A stretch of DNA of 64,000 nt from Candidatus Gastranaerophilales bacterium. Lineage in GTDB: Bacteria > Cyanobacteriota > Vampirovibrionia > Gastranaerophilales > Gastranaerophilaceae. Below, piece after piece: positions 31,126 through 40,793 of the stretch. Within the stretch, counting starts at the first letter, position 1; every line of letters begins with the position of its first letter. The notes beneath the pieces are model-generated. The model did no database searches. It saw only the letters and a list, made by a program, of their open reading frames with translations, and was not told where the DNA came from. The position numbers and the translations under genes are program-made. The DNA is taken from contig CANQAV010000002.1 of assembly GCA_947589425.1 (NCBI GenBank), positions 145,782 to 209,781 on the forward strand, written 5' to 3'.

Positions 31126-32517
31126 ATGATTAAATTAAATTATTCCAATGTTACAACTCAAATAATAGGTGATGAAGGGCTTGACGTTGAAAAAAGCTTT
31201 CTTGAATATGCCCCTAAAATTCAAGAAATTATTACCAACCTTAATATGAATAAGGATAAACCCGGCTTTTGGCTTCAGTGGATGAATTTGGGTTATAACG
31301 AAGAAACTGTTTGGTACGTTAAAGAATTTGCGGCAATGGTAGAGGGCAGGTTTGACAATGTTCTTGTTTTGGGAATAGGCGGGTCGGCTCTCGGCGCAAA
31401 AGCTTTATCGGAAGCCCTTTTAAAACCTTATTGGAATTTGCTTGATAAAGAAAAAAGAGAAAATCTCCCCAGAATATTTTTTGTTGATAATATTGACCCT
31501 GATGAAATTAACGCTTTATTAGATGTTTTGGATTTGAAAAAAACTCTCGTTAACGTAATTACAAAATCGGGCTCGACTGCCGAAACAATGAGCCAATTTA
31601 TGATTATACAGGAAAGATTGAAAAATCTTTTAGGGGATGATTACAGAAAAAATATTGTTGCAACAACGGATAAACAAGCGGGAATTTTAAGACAGCTTGC
31701 AAATGAAGAAGGATATAAAACATTTGTTGTTCCGGATGACGTCGGCGGGCGTTTCAGCGTATTTTCAGCCGTAGGGCTTGTTCCTTTGGCTCTTGTGGGC
31801 ATTGATGTCGATGAAATCATAAGAGGTATTAAAATCATGGATTTAACCTTGAAAAATACCGACATCACAAAAAATATCGCAGCTCAAAATGCCCTTTTAC
31901 ACTATCTTTTAGACAGGGAAAAAGGCAAATATATTTCCGTTATGATGCCTTATTCACAAAGGTTGAAATATGTTTCCGATTGGTATGTTCAATTGTGGGC
32001 AGAATCTTTGGGAAAAGAATATGACAGAAATAATAACAAAATAAATAACGGCCCGACGCCCATAAAGGCGCTCGGCGCAACAGACCAGCACAGCCAAATT
32101 CAGCTTTATAACGAAGGCAAAAACGATAAAGTTATCACTTTTATAAGAGTAAATGAATTTGACAGCGAGCTTCAAATTCCGAACATTTTTGAATATACGG
32201 GGCTTAATTATCTCGGCGGAAAATCAATCAACCGCTTAATTAATGCCGAAGCGGATGCAACCGCTGTTGCTCTTTGCGATTATAAGCGTCCGAATATTAC
32301 AATTACTCTTCCTAAAATTAATGAATATTATCTTGCTCAACTGTTTTATATGTTTGAAATGCAGACTGCCATAATAGGCGAATTGTATAATATTAACGCA
32401 TATAACCAGCCCGGTGTGGAGCAGGCTAAAAATTATACCTATGCTCTTATGGGAAGATTGGGCTATGAGGAATCAAAAGAAGAATTGGATATGAAATTAA
32501 GCCGTTTTTCTTCTTAA
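31126..32517 (+). CDS. pgi: Glucose-6-phosphate isomerase
   Basis: VLGIGGSALGAKALSEALLKPYW; VITKSGSTAETMSQFMII; DDVGGRFSVFSAVGLVPLALVGID. Confidence 0.95.
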   Translation: MIKLNYSNVTTQIIGDEGLDVEKSFLEYAPKIQEIITNLNMNKDKPGFWLQWMNLGYNEETVWYVKEFAAMVEGRFDNVLVLGIGGSALGAKALSEALLKPYWNLLDKEKRENLPRIFFVDNIDPDEINALLDVLDLKKTLVNVITKSGSTAETMSQFMIIQERLKNLLGDDYRKNIVATTDKQAGILRQLANEEGYKTFVVPDDVGGRFSVFSAVGLVPLALVGIDVDEIIRGIKIMDLTLKNTDITKNIAAQNALLHYLLDREKGKYISVMMPYSQRLKYVSDWYVQLWAESLGKEYDRNNNKINNGPTPIKALGATDQHSQIQLYNEGKNDKVITFIRVNEFDSELQIPNIFEYTGLNYLGGKSINRLINAEADATAVALCDYKRPNITITLPKINEYYLAQLFYMFEMQTAIIGELYNINAYNQPGVEQAKNYTYALMGRLGYEESKEELDMKLSRFSS

Positions 32518-32533
32518 AAAATTGAGGAATATA

Positions 32534-33370
32534 ATGTTAAAAGGTCCTTTTTTATCAAAAGATTTTATCGGTGCAAACCCTGATTATAATTCATCTAAAA
32601 TTGTTCTTTTGGGCGAGCCTTATGATTGTACCTGTTCAAATAGATCCGGCAGTCGATTCGGACCCCAGTGCGCAAGGCTTGAAAGTATCGGGATTGAAAC
32701 TTACTCTCCTTATTTTGATGAAAATATGGAAAACGCTTTGTTTTTTGATGCCGGAGATTTGGAATATCCTTTCGGAAATGCCCAAAGGGCTCTTGAGATA
32801 ACAAAAGAAAATGTTGATATAATTTACAAAGATAATAAAAAACTCCTTGCAATCGGCGGAGAGCATCTTTTAACTTTGGCAAACGTTCAAGCGGTATCTC
32901 AAAAATATGATAACCTTGCGGTTATTCAATTTGATGCTCATACCGATTTAAGAAAAGAATATCTCAAAGAGGAATTGACCCACAGCGGGGTTATGTACAG
33001 AATTGCCCAATTAATCGGATATGAAAATATTGCTCAAATCGGCATAAGAAGCGGTGAAAAAGAAGAATTTGAGATTATGAAAAAATATTCCTCTCAAAAA
33101 ACCAAAAAAGAGGAATTGGATAAATTTAAGGGCAAAAATATTTTCTTAACGATTGATTTAGATGTTCTTGACCCTTCTTTAATGTCCGGTGTCGGAACTC
33201 CGGAAGCAGGCGGATTTACTTATATTGAGCTTATGGATTGGCTTTTGTATCTGAAAGATTTTAATATTATAGGCGCAGACATTATGGAGCTTGCGCCCGA
33301 TATTGATATTACAAAAACTTCGACTGCAACCGCCTGCAAGCTTATAAGAGAAGTTCTTATGCTTCTTTAG
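32534..33370 (+). CDS. speB: Agmatinase / ureohydrolase family
   Basis: LLGEPYDCTCSNRSGSRFGPQCAR; AIGGEHLLTLANVQAV; QFDAHTDLRKEY; TIDLDVLDPSLMSGVGTPEAGG. Confidence 0.9.
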   Translation: MLKGPFLSKDFIGANPDYNSSKIVLLGEPYDCTCSNRSGSRFGPQCARLESIGIETYSPYFDENMENALFFDAGDLEYPFGNAQRALEITKENVDIIYKDNKKLLAIGGEHLLTLANVQAVSQKYDNLAVIQFDAHTDLRKEYLKEELTHSGVMYRIAQLIGYENIAQIGIRSGEKEEFEIMKKYSSQKTKKEELDKFKGKNIFLTIDLDVLDPSLMSGVGTPEAGGFTYIELMDWLLYLKDFNIIGADIMELAPDIDITKTSTATACKLIREVLMLL

Positions 33371-34298
33371 GTATTTGCGCAATTAATACCATTTCGCACA
33401 ATGCATTTTTTATTATCGGCTGGGTTATTTTAAATTCGTAACCTAAGTTCCAAGACTCTATTAAAGGTTTGATATCAAGAAGGTCTGAGCCTGTATGATA
33501 AATGCTTATCATAAGAGTGGGTTTAAATTTTTCAATTGTTTTTTTCGCACCTTGCAGTAATTGCCCTTCAAAGCCTTCGACATCGGTTTTTATAAGTCCT
33601 ACGTTCAGATTGTTTTCTTCGCTGTATTTATCAAGAGTTGTAATATTGATTGTTTCGTGTTTAAACTTTGTTTTTTCATTTCCTATAATGGAGCTTGCCA
33701 TTCCGATAATTGTAATTTCGGAAGTTTCTTCTTTGCTCCCCAGAGCATATTTTACAGGAACAATTTTTTGTGCATTATTTAAAGCGATTGTTTTTAACAT
33801 ATAATTATAGTTTTTGGTCGTAGGCTCAAAACTGTATACTTTTTTATTCGTATATTCCTGAAAAACAAGGGCAGAGTCCCCTACGTAACCGCCTGCGTCA
33901 ATTATATCTTTATCTTTGAAGTATTCGGTGTTAATGAGAGTATCGAGATGATGTCTGTAATAAAATACACTCGGCTCAAAGTGTGAAATCGGCAATTTGT
34001 ATTTTTGCCATATATAACATTCGGGGGAGAATGAAAAGATTGATTGTTCAAATTCTTTTTTGATTTTATCAATTTCTTTCATTTCATCAAGAGTGAAAAT
34101 ATTGTATATATCTTCATCTTCCTGTGCAAAAAGATTTATTCTTCCCAAAAAACGATTAAAGCATTTAATGCTTTCATCATCAAGGTTTTTAATTAATTTT
34201 TGATATCTTTCTTCAAAATTTTGGTTGTAGATTTCGCAATAAATTTTTCGTGCTCTTTCAACGTCACAGTCTTGCCGGCTTATATATATATAAGTCTG
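33357..34298 (-). CDS. FkbM-family methyltransferase, main (C-terminal) part of a split ORF
   Basis: IIDAGGYVGDSALVFQEYTNKKVYSFEPTTKNYNYM...LIKTDVEGFEGQLLQGAKKTI. The track starts it at a TTG (34148), but the frame is open to 34298 (QTYIYISRQDCDVERARKIYCEIYNQNFEERYQKLIKN...). Confidence 0.85.
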   Translation of the reverse strand, partial: QTYIYISRQDCDVERARKIYCEIYNQNFEERYQKLIKNLDDESIKCFNRFLGRINLFAQEDEDIYNIFTLDEMKEIDKIKKEFEQSIFSFSPECYIWQKYKLPISHFEPSVFYYRHHLDTLINTEYFKDKDIIDAGGYVGDSALVFQEYTNKKVYSFEPTTKNYNYMLKTIALNNAQKIVPVKYALGSKEETSEITIIGMASSIIGNEKTKFKHETINITTLDKYSEENNLNVGLIKTDVEGFEGQLLQGAKKTIEKFKPTLMISIYHTGSDLLDIKPLIESWNLGYEFKITQPIIKNALCEMVLIAQIPKEA

Positions 34299-34450
34299 TT
34301 AAATGTTTTTATCATATTTTTTATGAATAACCATCTGCTTTTTGTTTTAAATTTAATTCCGAAAATTGTAATAACTTTATGGGTTTCTTTATTCCTTATT
34401 GAAAATATATTTTCAATAAAAGTATTTTTTTCACGATGTTCTACAACCAT
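34280..34450 (-). CDS. N-terminal fragment of the same FkbM gene, terminated at a (TA)n tract
   Basis: MVVEHREKNTFIENIFSIRNKETHKVITIFGIKFKTKSRWLFIKNMIKTFNRLIYI*; strong RBS AAGGAG-tttat-ATG; stop lies inside TATATATATATA. Confidence 0.75.
   Translation of the reverse strand: MVVEHREKNTFIENIFSIRNKETHKVITIFGIKFKTKSRWLFIKNMIKTFNRLIYI
34281..34292. repeat. (TA)6 dinucleotide tract at frameshift point
   Basis: Read directly: ggct-TATATATATATA-agtc. Confidence 0.95.
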
Positions 34451-34613
34451 ATAAACTCCTTATATAAAAATATCAGACATTTTTATCCTATCATGGATAA
34501 AATCTTTCGTAAACGATTGACAATTTTTAAATAATCATTAAACATAAAAAATCCATAAAATATATTATGGAAATTCTATTCGCTATTTTATAAACTATTA
34601 ATTGAGGTATATT

Positions 34614-35429
34614 ATGTCTTACAAAAATGACCACGCTCTGACAATTGCAAATAAATACAGCTCCGCAAGCTCTGCGGCAAAAGCCGAACTGTATGAAACC
34701 TATGACAGATTAAGAGATTTAACCGTTTCGGGCTCAACTGCAACAGGCTCAGGTTTTGGCTCCGTCGGAGGTTTTTTGTGGCAATTGGCAAATTTATTTT
34801 CCCCTTCAAGCTTTATGCCGACACTGGGCGGGCAGGCAATGATGAATATACCCGGAACTTCTTATTGGTCGCCGAATTATGCCACTAATTCATATCTTGA
34901 TTCAGGTACAAATGCTTTTGGAGTATCCGGATTATCAAGCTATTCGGGCTTCCCTTCGGGAGCCGCAGGGATTTCACTGGGCTTTGGTTTGGAAGGCGCT
35001 CCTACGGGAGGTGCCGCAGGCTTAGCCACGGGATATGCCGTTCCTGCAGCAGCTGTTGCAGGGATTAACAGTGCTTCATATCTGACAGGCGCAACATCAG
35101 GCTTTGGTTTCGGGCAAAATATAGTTCTTCCTCTGGCGGGTCTTGTTTCGGGCTGGGGCGGATTATTACAGGCGATTGCTCCTTATGCGGGCGAATTTGG
35201 TCTCGGTGCGATTGTTGCGGGTAATTTAATGCAGGGCACGGGCTCTGCTGCTTTGGGAGCATATCAAAATATCACCGGAAATATCACAAATAATGCCGAT
35301 GTTATTTTGGAAGATAAAGTAAGAAACATCGAAACAATATGCAAAATGCTTGATACACAAGCTGATATTGTAAGACAGACCTTAAAATCAGATATGGAAT
35401 CTGATTCTAAACTTGTGGATGATCTGTAG
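34614..35429 (+). CDS. Gly/Ala/Ser-rich hypothetical protein
   Basis: Long Gly/Ala-rich core (GGAAGLATGYAVPAAAVAG..., LGAIVAGNLMQGTGSAALGAYQ) between helical polar ends. Confidence 0.65.
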   Translation: MSYKNDHALTIANKYSSASSAAKAELYETYDRLRDLTVSGSTATGSGFGSVGGFLWQLANLFSPSSFMPTLGGQAMMNIPGTSYWSPNYATNSYLDSGTNAFGVSGLSSYSGFPSGAAGISLGFGLEGAPTGGAAGLATGYAVPAAAVAGINSASYLTGATSGFGFGQNIVLPLAGLVSGWGGLLQAIAPYAGEFGLGAIVAGNLMQGTGSAALGAYQNITGNITNNADVILEDKVRNIETICKMLDTQADIVRQTLKSDMESDSKLVDDL

Positions 35430-35432
35430 TTG

Positions 35433-35666
35433 TTAATCTTTTTCCGCTTGTTTTTTAAGAGCTGTTTCAAGAGTTTTGATTTTGTTTTCAAGAGTTTTAA
35501 CTCTTAAAGAAGAATCGTCCATGCCGATTGATTTCTTTTCGTATTGTCTTTTAAGCGCTTTGAGTTCTTTTTGAAGTTTTGAAATATAAAATAAAAATAT
35601 TATACTTGCAAGAATGAAGCCCGATAAAATATAGCAAAAATCAAAAAATTCGAAATTAATGTTCAT
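35433..35666 (-). CDS. Small membrane-anchored coiled-coil protein
   Basis: One TM (YILSGFILASIIFLFYI) followed by K/E heptads. Confidence 0.55.
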   Translation of the reverse strand: MNINFEFFDFCYILSGFILASIIFLFYISKLQKELKALKRQYEKKSIGMDDSSLRVKTLENKIKTLETALKKQAEKD

Positions 35667-36615
35667 TTTTATTGCTCCTTAAAAAATTTAATACTTTGAT
35701 AAAATCTTCGCTGAAATCTTCATATTTTAATTCAAATTCCATTTTTTCGTTTGTTTTGGGATGATAAAAAGAAAGGTAATAAGATTGCAAAAGCTGTTCA
35801 TTTGTTTTTATGTTTTTAAATTCATTTTTCAAATATCCCCTTGCACCATAGAGGTTGTCGCCGAAAATCGGATGATTGATTGAATTCAGGTGTGCTCTTA
35901 TCTGGTGAGTTCTTCCCGTTTTTAATTCAAGTTCAACAAGCGCAGCTCCTTCAAATTGTTCAATAACTTTATAATTTGTTACGGCTTGAAGTCCTTTTTC
36001 TCCTACTCTCATTTTAACATCATCTTTGATATAATGCACAAGAGGTTTATCAATTGTCCCTTCTTTTTCTTTAAATTCACCCAGAGCAAGGGCAAGGTAT
36101 TTTCTTTTTGCTTTTTTTTCTTTTATCTCTTGTGCCAAAATTTGATGCGAAGCGTTGTTTTTTGCGGTTATTATAAGCCCTGCGGTATTTTTATCAAGCC
36201 TGTGGACAATTCCCAATCTGTCAGACCCAGCTATATCGGACAATTCCTTTGTATGGTATAAAAGAGCATTTACAAGGGTTTTTTCTCTTTCATATTTTGT
36301 CGGATGAGAGAGCATATTTTTCGGCTTATTAATTACCATTAAATCATCATCTTCATACAGGATATGAAGTTTATAACGGAAGGGCTCAAGTTCTTGATTT
36401 TGGTTAATTGAGTTTTCAATATCTTCAATTTCAAGTTCTATAATATCATTTTGTTTTAGCTTGTAAGAAGGTTTTTGGGGTTTTTGGTTAACGTATATAA
36501 TTTTTTTTTCAATCAATGATGAAATTTTTGACCTCGGATATTTGTTGTTAAAATAATCAGCCAAAAATATATCAAGTCTTTTTTTTGCGCTATTTTGTTC
36601 AACTTTGATTTTCAT
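35656..36615 (-). CDS. rluD: RluA/RluD-family pseudouridine synthase
   Basis: S4-like N-terminus; GIVHRLDKNTAGLIITAKNNASHQIL; LKTGRTHQIRAHLNSINHPIFGD. Likely start at MKIKVEQNSAKKR. Confidence 0.9.
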   Translation of the reverse strand: MKIKVEQNSAKKRLDIFLADYFNNKYPRSKISSLIEKKIIYVNQKPQKPSYKLKQNDIIELEIEDIENSINQNQELEPFRYKLHILYEDDDLMVINKPKNMLSHPTKYEREKTLVNALLYHTKELSDIAGSDRLGIVHRLDKNTAGLIITAKNNASHQILAQEIKEKKAKRKYLALALGEFKEKEGTIDKPLVHYIKDDVKMRVGEKGLQAVTNYKVIEQFEGAALVELELKTGRTHQIRAHLNSINHPIFGDNLYGARGYLKNEFKNIKTNEQLLQSYYLSFYHPKTNEKMEFELKYEDFSEDFIKVLNFLRSNKNEH

Positions 36616-37096
36616 TTTGCTCCTTTTTTTTGGGGTTTTCAAATAAAACGAACAAAATATACAAAAATACACCCCCGCAGATTAAAATATCGGAGAAGTT
36701 AAACACCGGAAAATTAATAAAATTAAGTTTAATATAGTCTATGACATATCCGTATTCAATTCTTTGAGCCAAATTTCCGATTGCGCCCGCATTAAACATT
36801 GTAAGAGCTAACAGCTCAATTTTATCCTTAAATTTTACTTTTTTGATGACATAAACTGAAAGAAAAATAATTGCACAAAGCGCAAAAATTATTAAAAAGG
36901 AAGATTGATTTTGAAATAAACTGAAGGCGCTTCCCGTGTTATTAAGATGAACAATTGAAAAAATCGGGTTTTTTGTATTTAAAAAATAAGGATTATAGCT
37001 TAATTTTGCGACCTGATTTGAAAAATCCACAAAAATAATACTCATAAGAAAATAAAAAACAAATGCTTTTTTATCAAATCGGAATTTATTTTCCAT
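36599..37096 (-). CDS. lspA: Lipoprotein signal peptidase
   Basis: IVHLNNTGSAFSLFQ; AGAIGNLAQRIEYGYVIDYIKLNFINFPVFNFSDILI; four TM segments; both catalytic Asp retained. Confidence 0.85.
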   Translation of the reverse strand: MENKFRFDKKAFVFYFLMSIIFVDFSNQVAKLSYNPYFLNTKNPIFSIVHLNNTGSAFSLFQNQSSFLIIFALCAIIFLSVYVIKKVKFKDKIELLALTMFNAGAIGNLAQRIEYGYVIDYIKLNFINFPVFNFSDILICGGVFLYILFVLFENPKKKEQNENQS

Positions 37097-37965
37097 TATT
37101 TTCCTTGTTTTTCCTGTACTGCCGAATTAAGATTAACTCTTCTCATAAGATATGCCATACCTAAAAGTTCAATCCTTGCTTTTGACATTTCTTTGTTTAC
37201 GGAAATTTTAGTCAAGCCTAAAGATGCAATCGCATATTCATCTTTGTTTGAGCCATTGGCTTTAACAATTCTTTCAAGCCCGCCTTCTTCGGGGATTTTT
37301 CTGAATTTTTCCTGATAATCTTTGGCAGGATAAGTTATTTCATCATTTGAAATGGAAGCAAGAGCAATTATATCATTAGGTTTTTTAATTTTAAGGGATA
37401 TGTCGTATTCTTGATTGGGGTTAACATAAATCGGAGCGGCAAGGCTCATGTCAATTCGTTTTGCCATGCCGAATTTCAGAGATGTTTCTTCCATGATTAT
37501 GTCATCAGCATATATTTTCCAGCCTTCATTGCTTTTTTTCATGTAAGCAACATAGACGCTTTTTCCTTCCAATTCGCCCATTTTTTCATTTTTTGCTTCT
37601 TTGTTGTTTCCCGGATAAACTTCCGCTTTTGTTACGTCGGCTAATTCCGCAAGTGCCCAATCGTCGTATATTGTGACATTGGTAACCTTTGTTTTATATT
37701 TGAGATTTTTATATGTGCTTTGGGCTTTATCAAACATTTGAGAAAGTTCATCAAAGTCAAAACCGTCCGAGCTTTTATAATTTTCATCATAAAAAGCCCT
37801 GACTTTTTTGCTGTCATGACTGTTCATTGCTTTATCGTACAGACGTATTGTTTTAATTATTTCTCTTTTTGGCGAGTTAAAAATATTTTGAGACAAATCA
37901 AAGCAATGAGCTTGCAAGCCAAGATTTAAAATTAATGTTATTGTGAATACGGAAATTTTTTTCAT
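37096..37965 (-). CDS. Secreted protein with NTF2/SnoaL-like domain
   Basis: Signal peptide MKKISVFTITLILNLGLQAHC; IIKTIRLYDKAMNSHDSKKVRAFYDENYKSSDG. Confidence 0.6.
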   Translation of the reverse strand: MKKISVFTITLILNLGLQAHCFDLSQNIFNSPKREIIKTIRLYDKAMNSHDSKKVRAFYDENYKSSDGFDFDELSQMFDKAQSTYKNLKYKTKVTNVTIYDDWALAELADVTKAEVYPGNNKEAKNEKMGELEGKSVYVAYMKKSNEGWKIYADDIIMEETSLKFGMAKRIDMSLAAPIYVNPNQEYDISLKIKKPNDIIALASISNDEITYPAKDYQEKFRKIPEEGGLERIVKANGSNKDEYAIASLGLTKISVNKEMSKARIELLGMAYLMRRVNLNSAVQEKQGK

Positions 37966-37966
37966 C

Positions 37967-38551
37967 TTATAAATCCTTTTTGAATAAAATGTAGTATTTT
38001 TTCTCACCGTAATATAATATCATATTCCAATAAGTTCCTTCATCCTGAAATTCAATGAAAGTTTCGGGGATTGGAGTTCTTTGGTTTTTCTTTCCCCATT
38101 TTGTTCCTATGAAATCCATTGTTTTGTTTCGCACTTTTTCATACGCATTAGGTTTTTTCCGCTCAAGCTTTTCGTTATAAAAATTAGGCGGAACAAGCTC
38201 TTCTTTATATATCGGAATTGTATATTTTACTTTGCCGTTATCTTTAAATAAGATATATGTTTTTCCGTTTTTTTCCCTGGGGGTTAAAAGATAGTAGCCG
38301 GGAGTAATTGTTTGAGATTTAAATATTAAATTTACACCCGTTCTGAACAAAGGATAAGGAGAGAACATATATCTTTGATATTCATCCGTCTGTTTCGGGT
38401 CAATTCCGAAAATGTACTTAAAATCGGGCTCTTGAATATTTTCATAAATTTCATCGTAATTATCTGTATTTATTCTTGAAATGTTTTCATTTTGTGCGAT
38501 AGCGCCCGCAATAAAAAATATGTAAATAAAAAATGTTAACAGAATTTTCAT
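37967..38551 (-). CDS. Secreted hypothetical protein
   Basis: Signal peptide MKILLTFFIYIFFIAGAIA; C-terminal WNMILYYGEKKYYILF. Confidence 0.6.
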   Translation of the reverse strand: MKILLTFFIYIFFIAGAIAQNENISRINTDNYDEIYENIQEPDFKYIFGIDPKQTDEYQRYMFSPYPLFRTGVNLIFKSQTITPGYYLLTPREKNGKTYILFKDNGKVKYTIPIYKEELVPPNFYNEKLERKKPNAYEKVRNKTMDFIGTKWGKKNQRTPIPETFIEFQDEGTYWNMILYYGEKKYYILFKKDL

Positions 38552-38552
38552 A

Positions 38553-39590
38553 TCAGCAAATTGTTAATCTTTCGTCTTTTAAAAGTTTTTCAGTGTCTAA
38601 TATTTGATAAATTTCGCCGTCTTTTACAAATTCGTTCATTTTTCCTTCTTCCTGATTTTTCAACCTGTTTTGAAGGATTTCTTCATAGTTAATATCTAAG
38701 CTTTCGCATATTTCGTCCGCCAAAATTCCTATTTTAAATTCATCCGAGTTTAAAATTATTATAGTGGATTTTTCTTTAATTGTTGTTTTTATGTTGTTAT
38801 AAAATAACCTTATATCAATTATTGTAATATATTCACCTTTTATATTAACCAAACCCATTATAAAATCGGGCGTATTCGGTATTTTTATAAATTTGGAATT
38901 ATTGACCTTAAAAAATTCTTTCACGGAAGCCATGTTTATATAGTATTTAATATTATTTATAAGAAAAGATACGCCCCTGTCATATAAGGGTGCTGCGGTT
39001 TGGATTTCTTTTGATAATCCTGATAAAAATTCTTTTCTTTTTTTCAGCCTTTGTTTGCTTTCACTGTCATTTATGATGTAGCGGGAGCTGTTTTCACGGT
39101 TAGTAAATTTTTCCGGATTTGCACTGATGTAATCTTTAATATTTTGAATATTCAGGATATAAACATTTTCACTTCCGTCGATATATACGCCGTCATAAAA
39201 AGGTTTTTCGTTTTGATAGGGAAGAGGGCGGATTTTTTCGGTTTCAATTTTTTTAATATCAATTATTTTGTCGCAAACAAATGCGGAAATTTCATTTTGT
39301 GTTTTTATTATGATGATTTTTGAAGATAAGTCGTAAACTATTCTTTCCTGTTTCAATATTTCTCTAAAGTCAATAACTCCCGTGGGAGTTTGTTCGTATT
39401 TTATAATTCCTAAAATACAGGAAGGCATTTCATTCGGATAGTCAAGTTCTATCATTTTGATAATTTCCAAAACGTCCAGAGCCTTAACGGCAAATATTTT
39501 TTCACTTATTTCAATCAGCAAAAATTCTTGTACTTCGGCGTTTTTCTGTGCGGGCATATTTTTATAGTTTAATGATGAATTGTTTTGCAT
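38553..39590 (-). CDS. Tandem CheW-domain protein
   Basis: Two CheW-like repeats (EFLLIEISEKIFAVKALDVLEIIK...; VSFLINNIKYYINMASVKEFFKV...IMGLVNIKGEYITIIDIRLFYN). Confidence 0.75.
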   Translation of the reverse strand: MQNNSSLNYKNMPAQKNAEVQEFLLIEISEKIFAVKALDVLEIIKMIELDYPNEMPSCILGIIKYEQTPTGVIDFREILKQERIVYDLSSKIIIIKTQNEISAFVCDKIIDIKKIETEKIRPLPYQNEKPFYDGVYIDGSENVYILNIQNIKDYISANPEKFTNRENSSRYIINDSESKQRLKKRKEFLSGLSKEIQTAAPLYDRGVSFLINNIKYYINMASVKEFFKVNNSKFIKIPNTPDFIMGLVNIKGEYITIIDIRLFYNNIKTTIKEKSTIIILNSDEFKIGILADEICESLDINYEEILQNRLKNQEEGKMNEFVKDGEIYQILDTEKLLKDERLTIC

Positions 39591-39713
39591 GTAAATTCCT
39601 GTTATATCTTAATTTGAATGCTTTATATCATTTATAATAATTATTACTTTTTTGTCATTATTTAATTTATTTACTATAATAGAATTATACATTTTTTTAT
39701 TTAAGGGTGGAAT

Positions 39714-40775
39714 ATGTTAAAAAGATTAAATGATGACAAAAAAGAAAACAAAAAGAATATCAATAAAGAGTTAATAAGAAAGTTTACTATTGATTATGCA
39801 TTTGTAGTTATTCTTTTGTTTTTATTGTGTTACATAGTAACTCGTTTGAAAATTGATGAAAACGCTCTCTATTTAGTCTTTTTTGCTTGCATTCTCGTTG
39901 TTGCTTTTGCTTTCCATTCTTCTACCAATACGGTTAAAAAATATTTGATTAATTTGGTAAACGATAGTGCTGATAAAACGAAGGACGAGCTTATTAATAT
40001 TGTTCGTAAGAATAATTCGCAGAAAGAAAACAATAATATTTCAAAAGTAAAAATAAACGATATTAAGCGTTTAATTGAAAATCTTCAAAAAAATTCAGAT
40101 GATATGCAGGTTTTAACCGATAAAACAAGAGAAAAAACAGATAAATCGATTGATTTTACAAACAGCGAATTTAACGCAGTTAAGACTAATATTGAAAAAA
40201 TGTTTTCTATAAGACATAAAATTCAAACAATAGCCGAATTAATACTTGAACTGTCAGATTTTGTTCAATCCATATCATCAACCATAGGGCTTGTTGAAGA
40301 TATAGCCGAGCAGACAAACCTTCTTGCCCTAAACGCAGCAGTTGAAGCAGCAAGAGCGGGAGAGCACGGTAAAGGCTTTGCCGTTGTTGCATCCGAAATC
40401 AGAAAACTTGCGGATGAATCAAAACAATCTACAAGTAAAATTATTGCTCTTATTAACGATATTCAACAGACTGCTAATTCAACCGTTTTAGCAACCGAAG
40501 AAGGTACGAAAGAAATTGAATCCGGACTTGAATTGGCACATGCAATTTCAGAAGATGTTGAACAGTTAATCACTGCAATGAATGAAGTTTCGGATAATAT
40601 GGAAGAGATAATCATTTCCGCCAAAAAAATGAATAACGATACAAAACGAACTGAAAACTTCATGGGAGAAATTTCTCAAATGCTTGAAAAAAGTAACTTG
40701 CTGACGTTAGAAAACGATGAAAGTTACGAAAGAATTGAAATTGCTTCTAATGATTTAAGGCAGTCTATTGTCTAG
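39714..40775 (+). CDS. Methyl-accepting chemotaxis-type receptor without periplasmic sensor domain
   Basis: Two close TMs and signalling tip [45 protein letters not shown]. Confidence 0.9.
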   Translation: MLKRLNDDKKENKKNINKELIRKFTIDYAFVVILLFLLCYIVTRLKIDENALYLVFFACILVVAFAFHSSTNTVKKYLINLVNDSADKTKDELINIVRKNNSQKENNNISKVKINDIKRLIENLQKNSDDMQVLTDKTREKTDKSIDFTNSEFNAVKTNIEKMFSIRHKIQTIAELILELSDFVQSISSTIGLVEDIAEQTNLLALNAAVEAARAGEHGKGFAVVASEIRKLADESKQSTSKIIALINDIQQTANSTVLATEEGTKEIESGLELAHAISEDVEQLITAMNEVSDNMEEIIISAKKMNNDTKRTENFMGEISQMLEKSNLLTLENDESYERIEIASNDLRQSIV

Positions 40776-40793
40776 CTTTTTATCGGAGCAAAA

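Noticed and set aside
36599-37096. LspA with GNLAQR instead of GNLxDR, considered as an inactive paralog
   Set aside because: The two catalytic aspartates (VIDYI, NFSD) and the Asn/Arg positions are retained, so it is probably functional.
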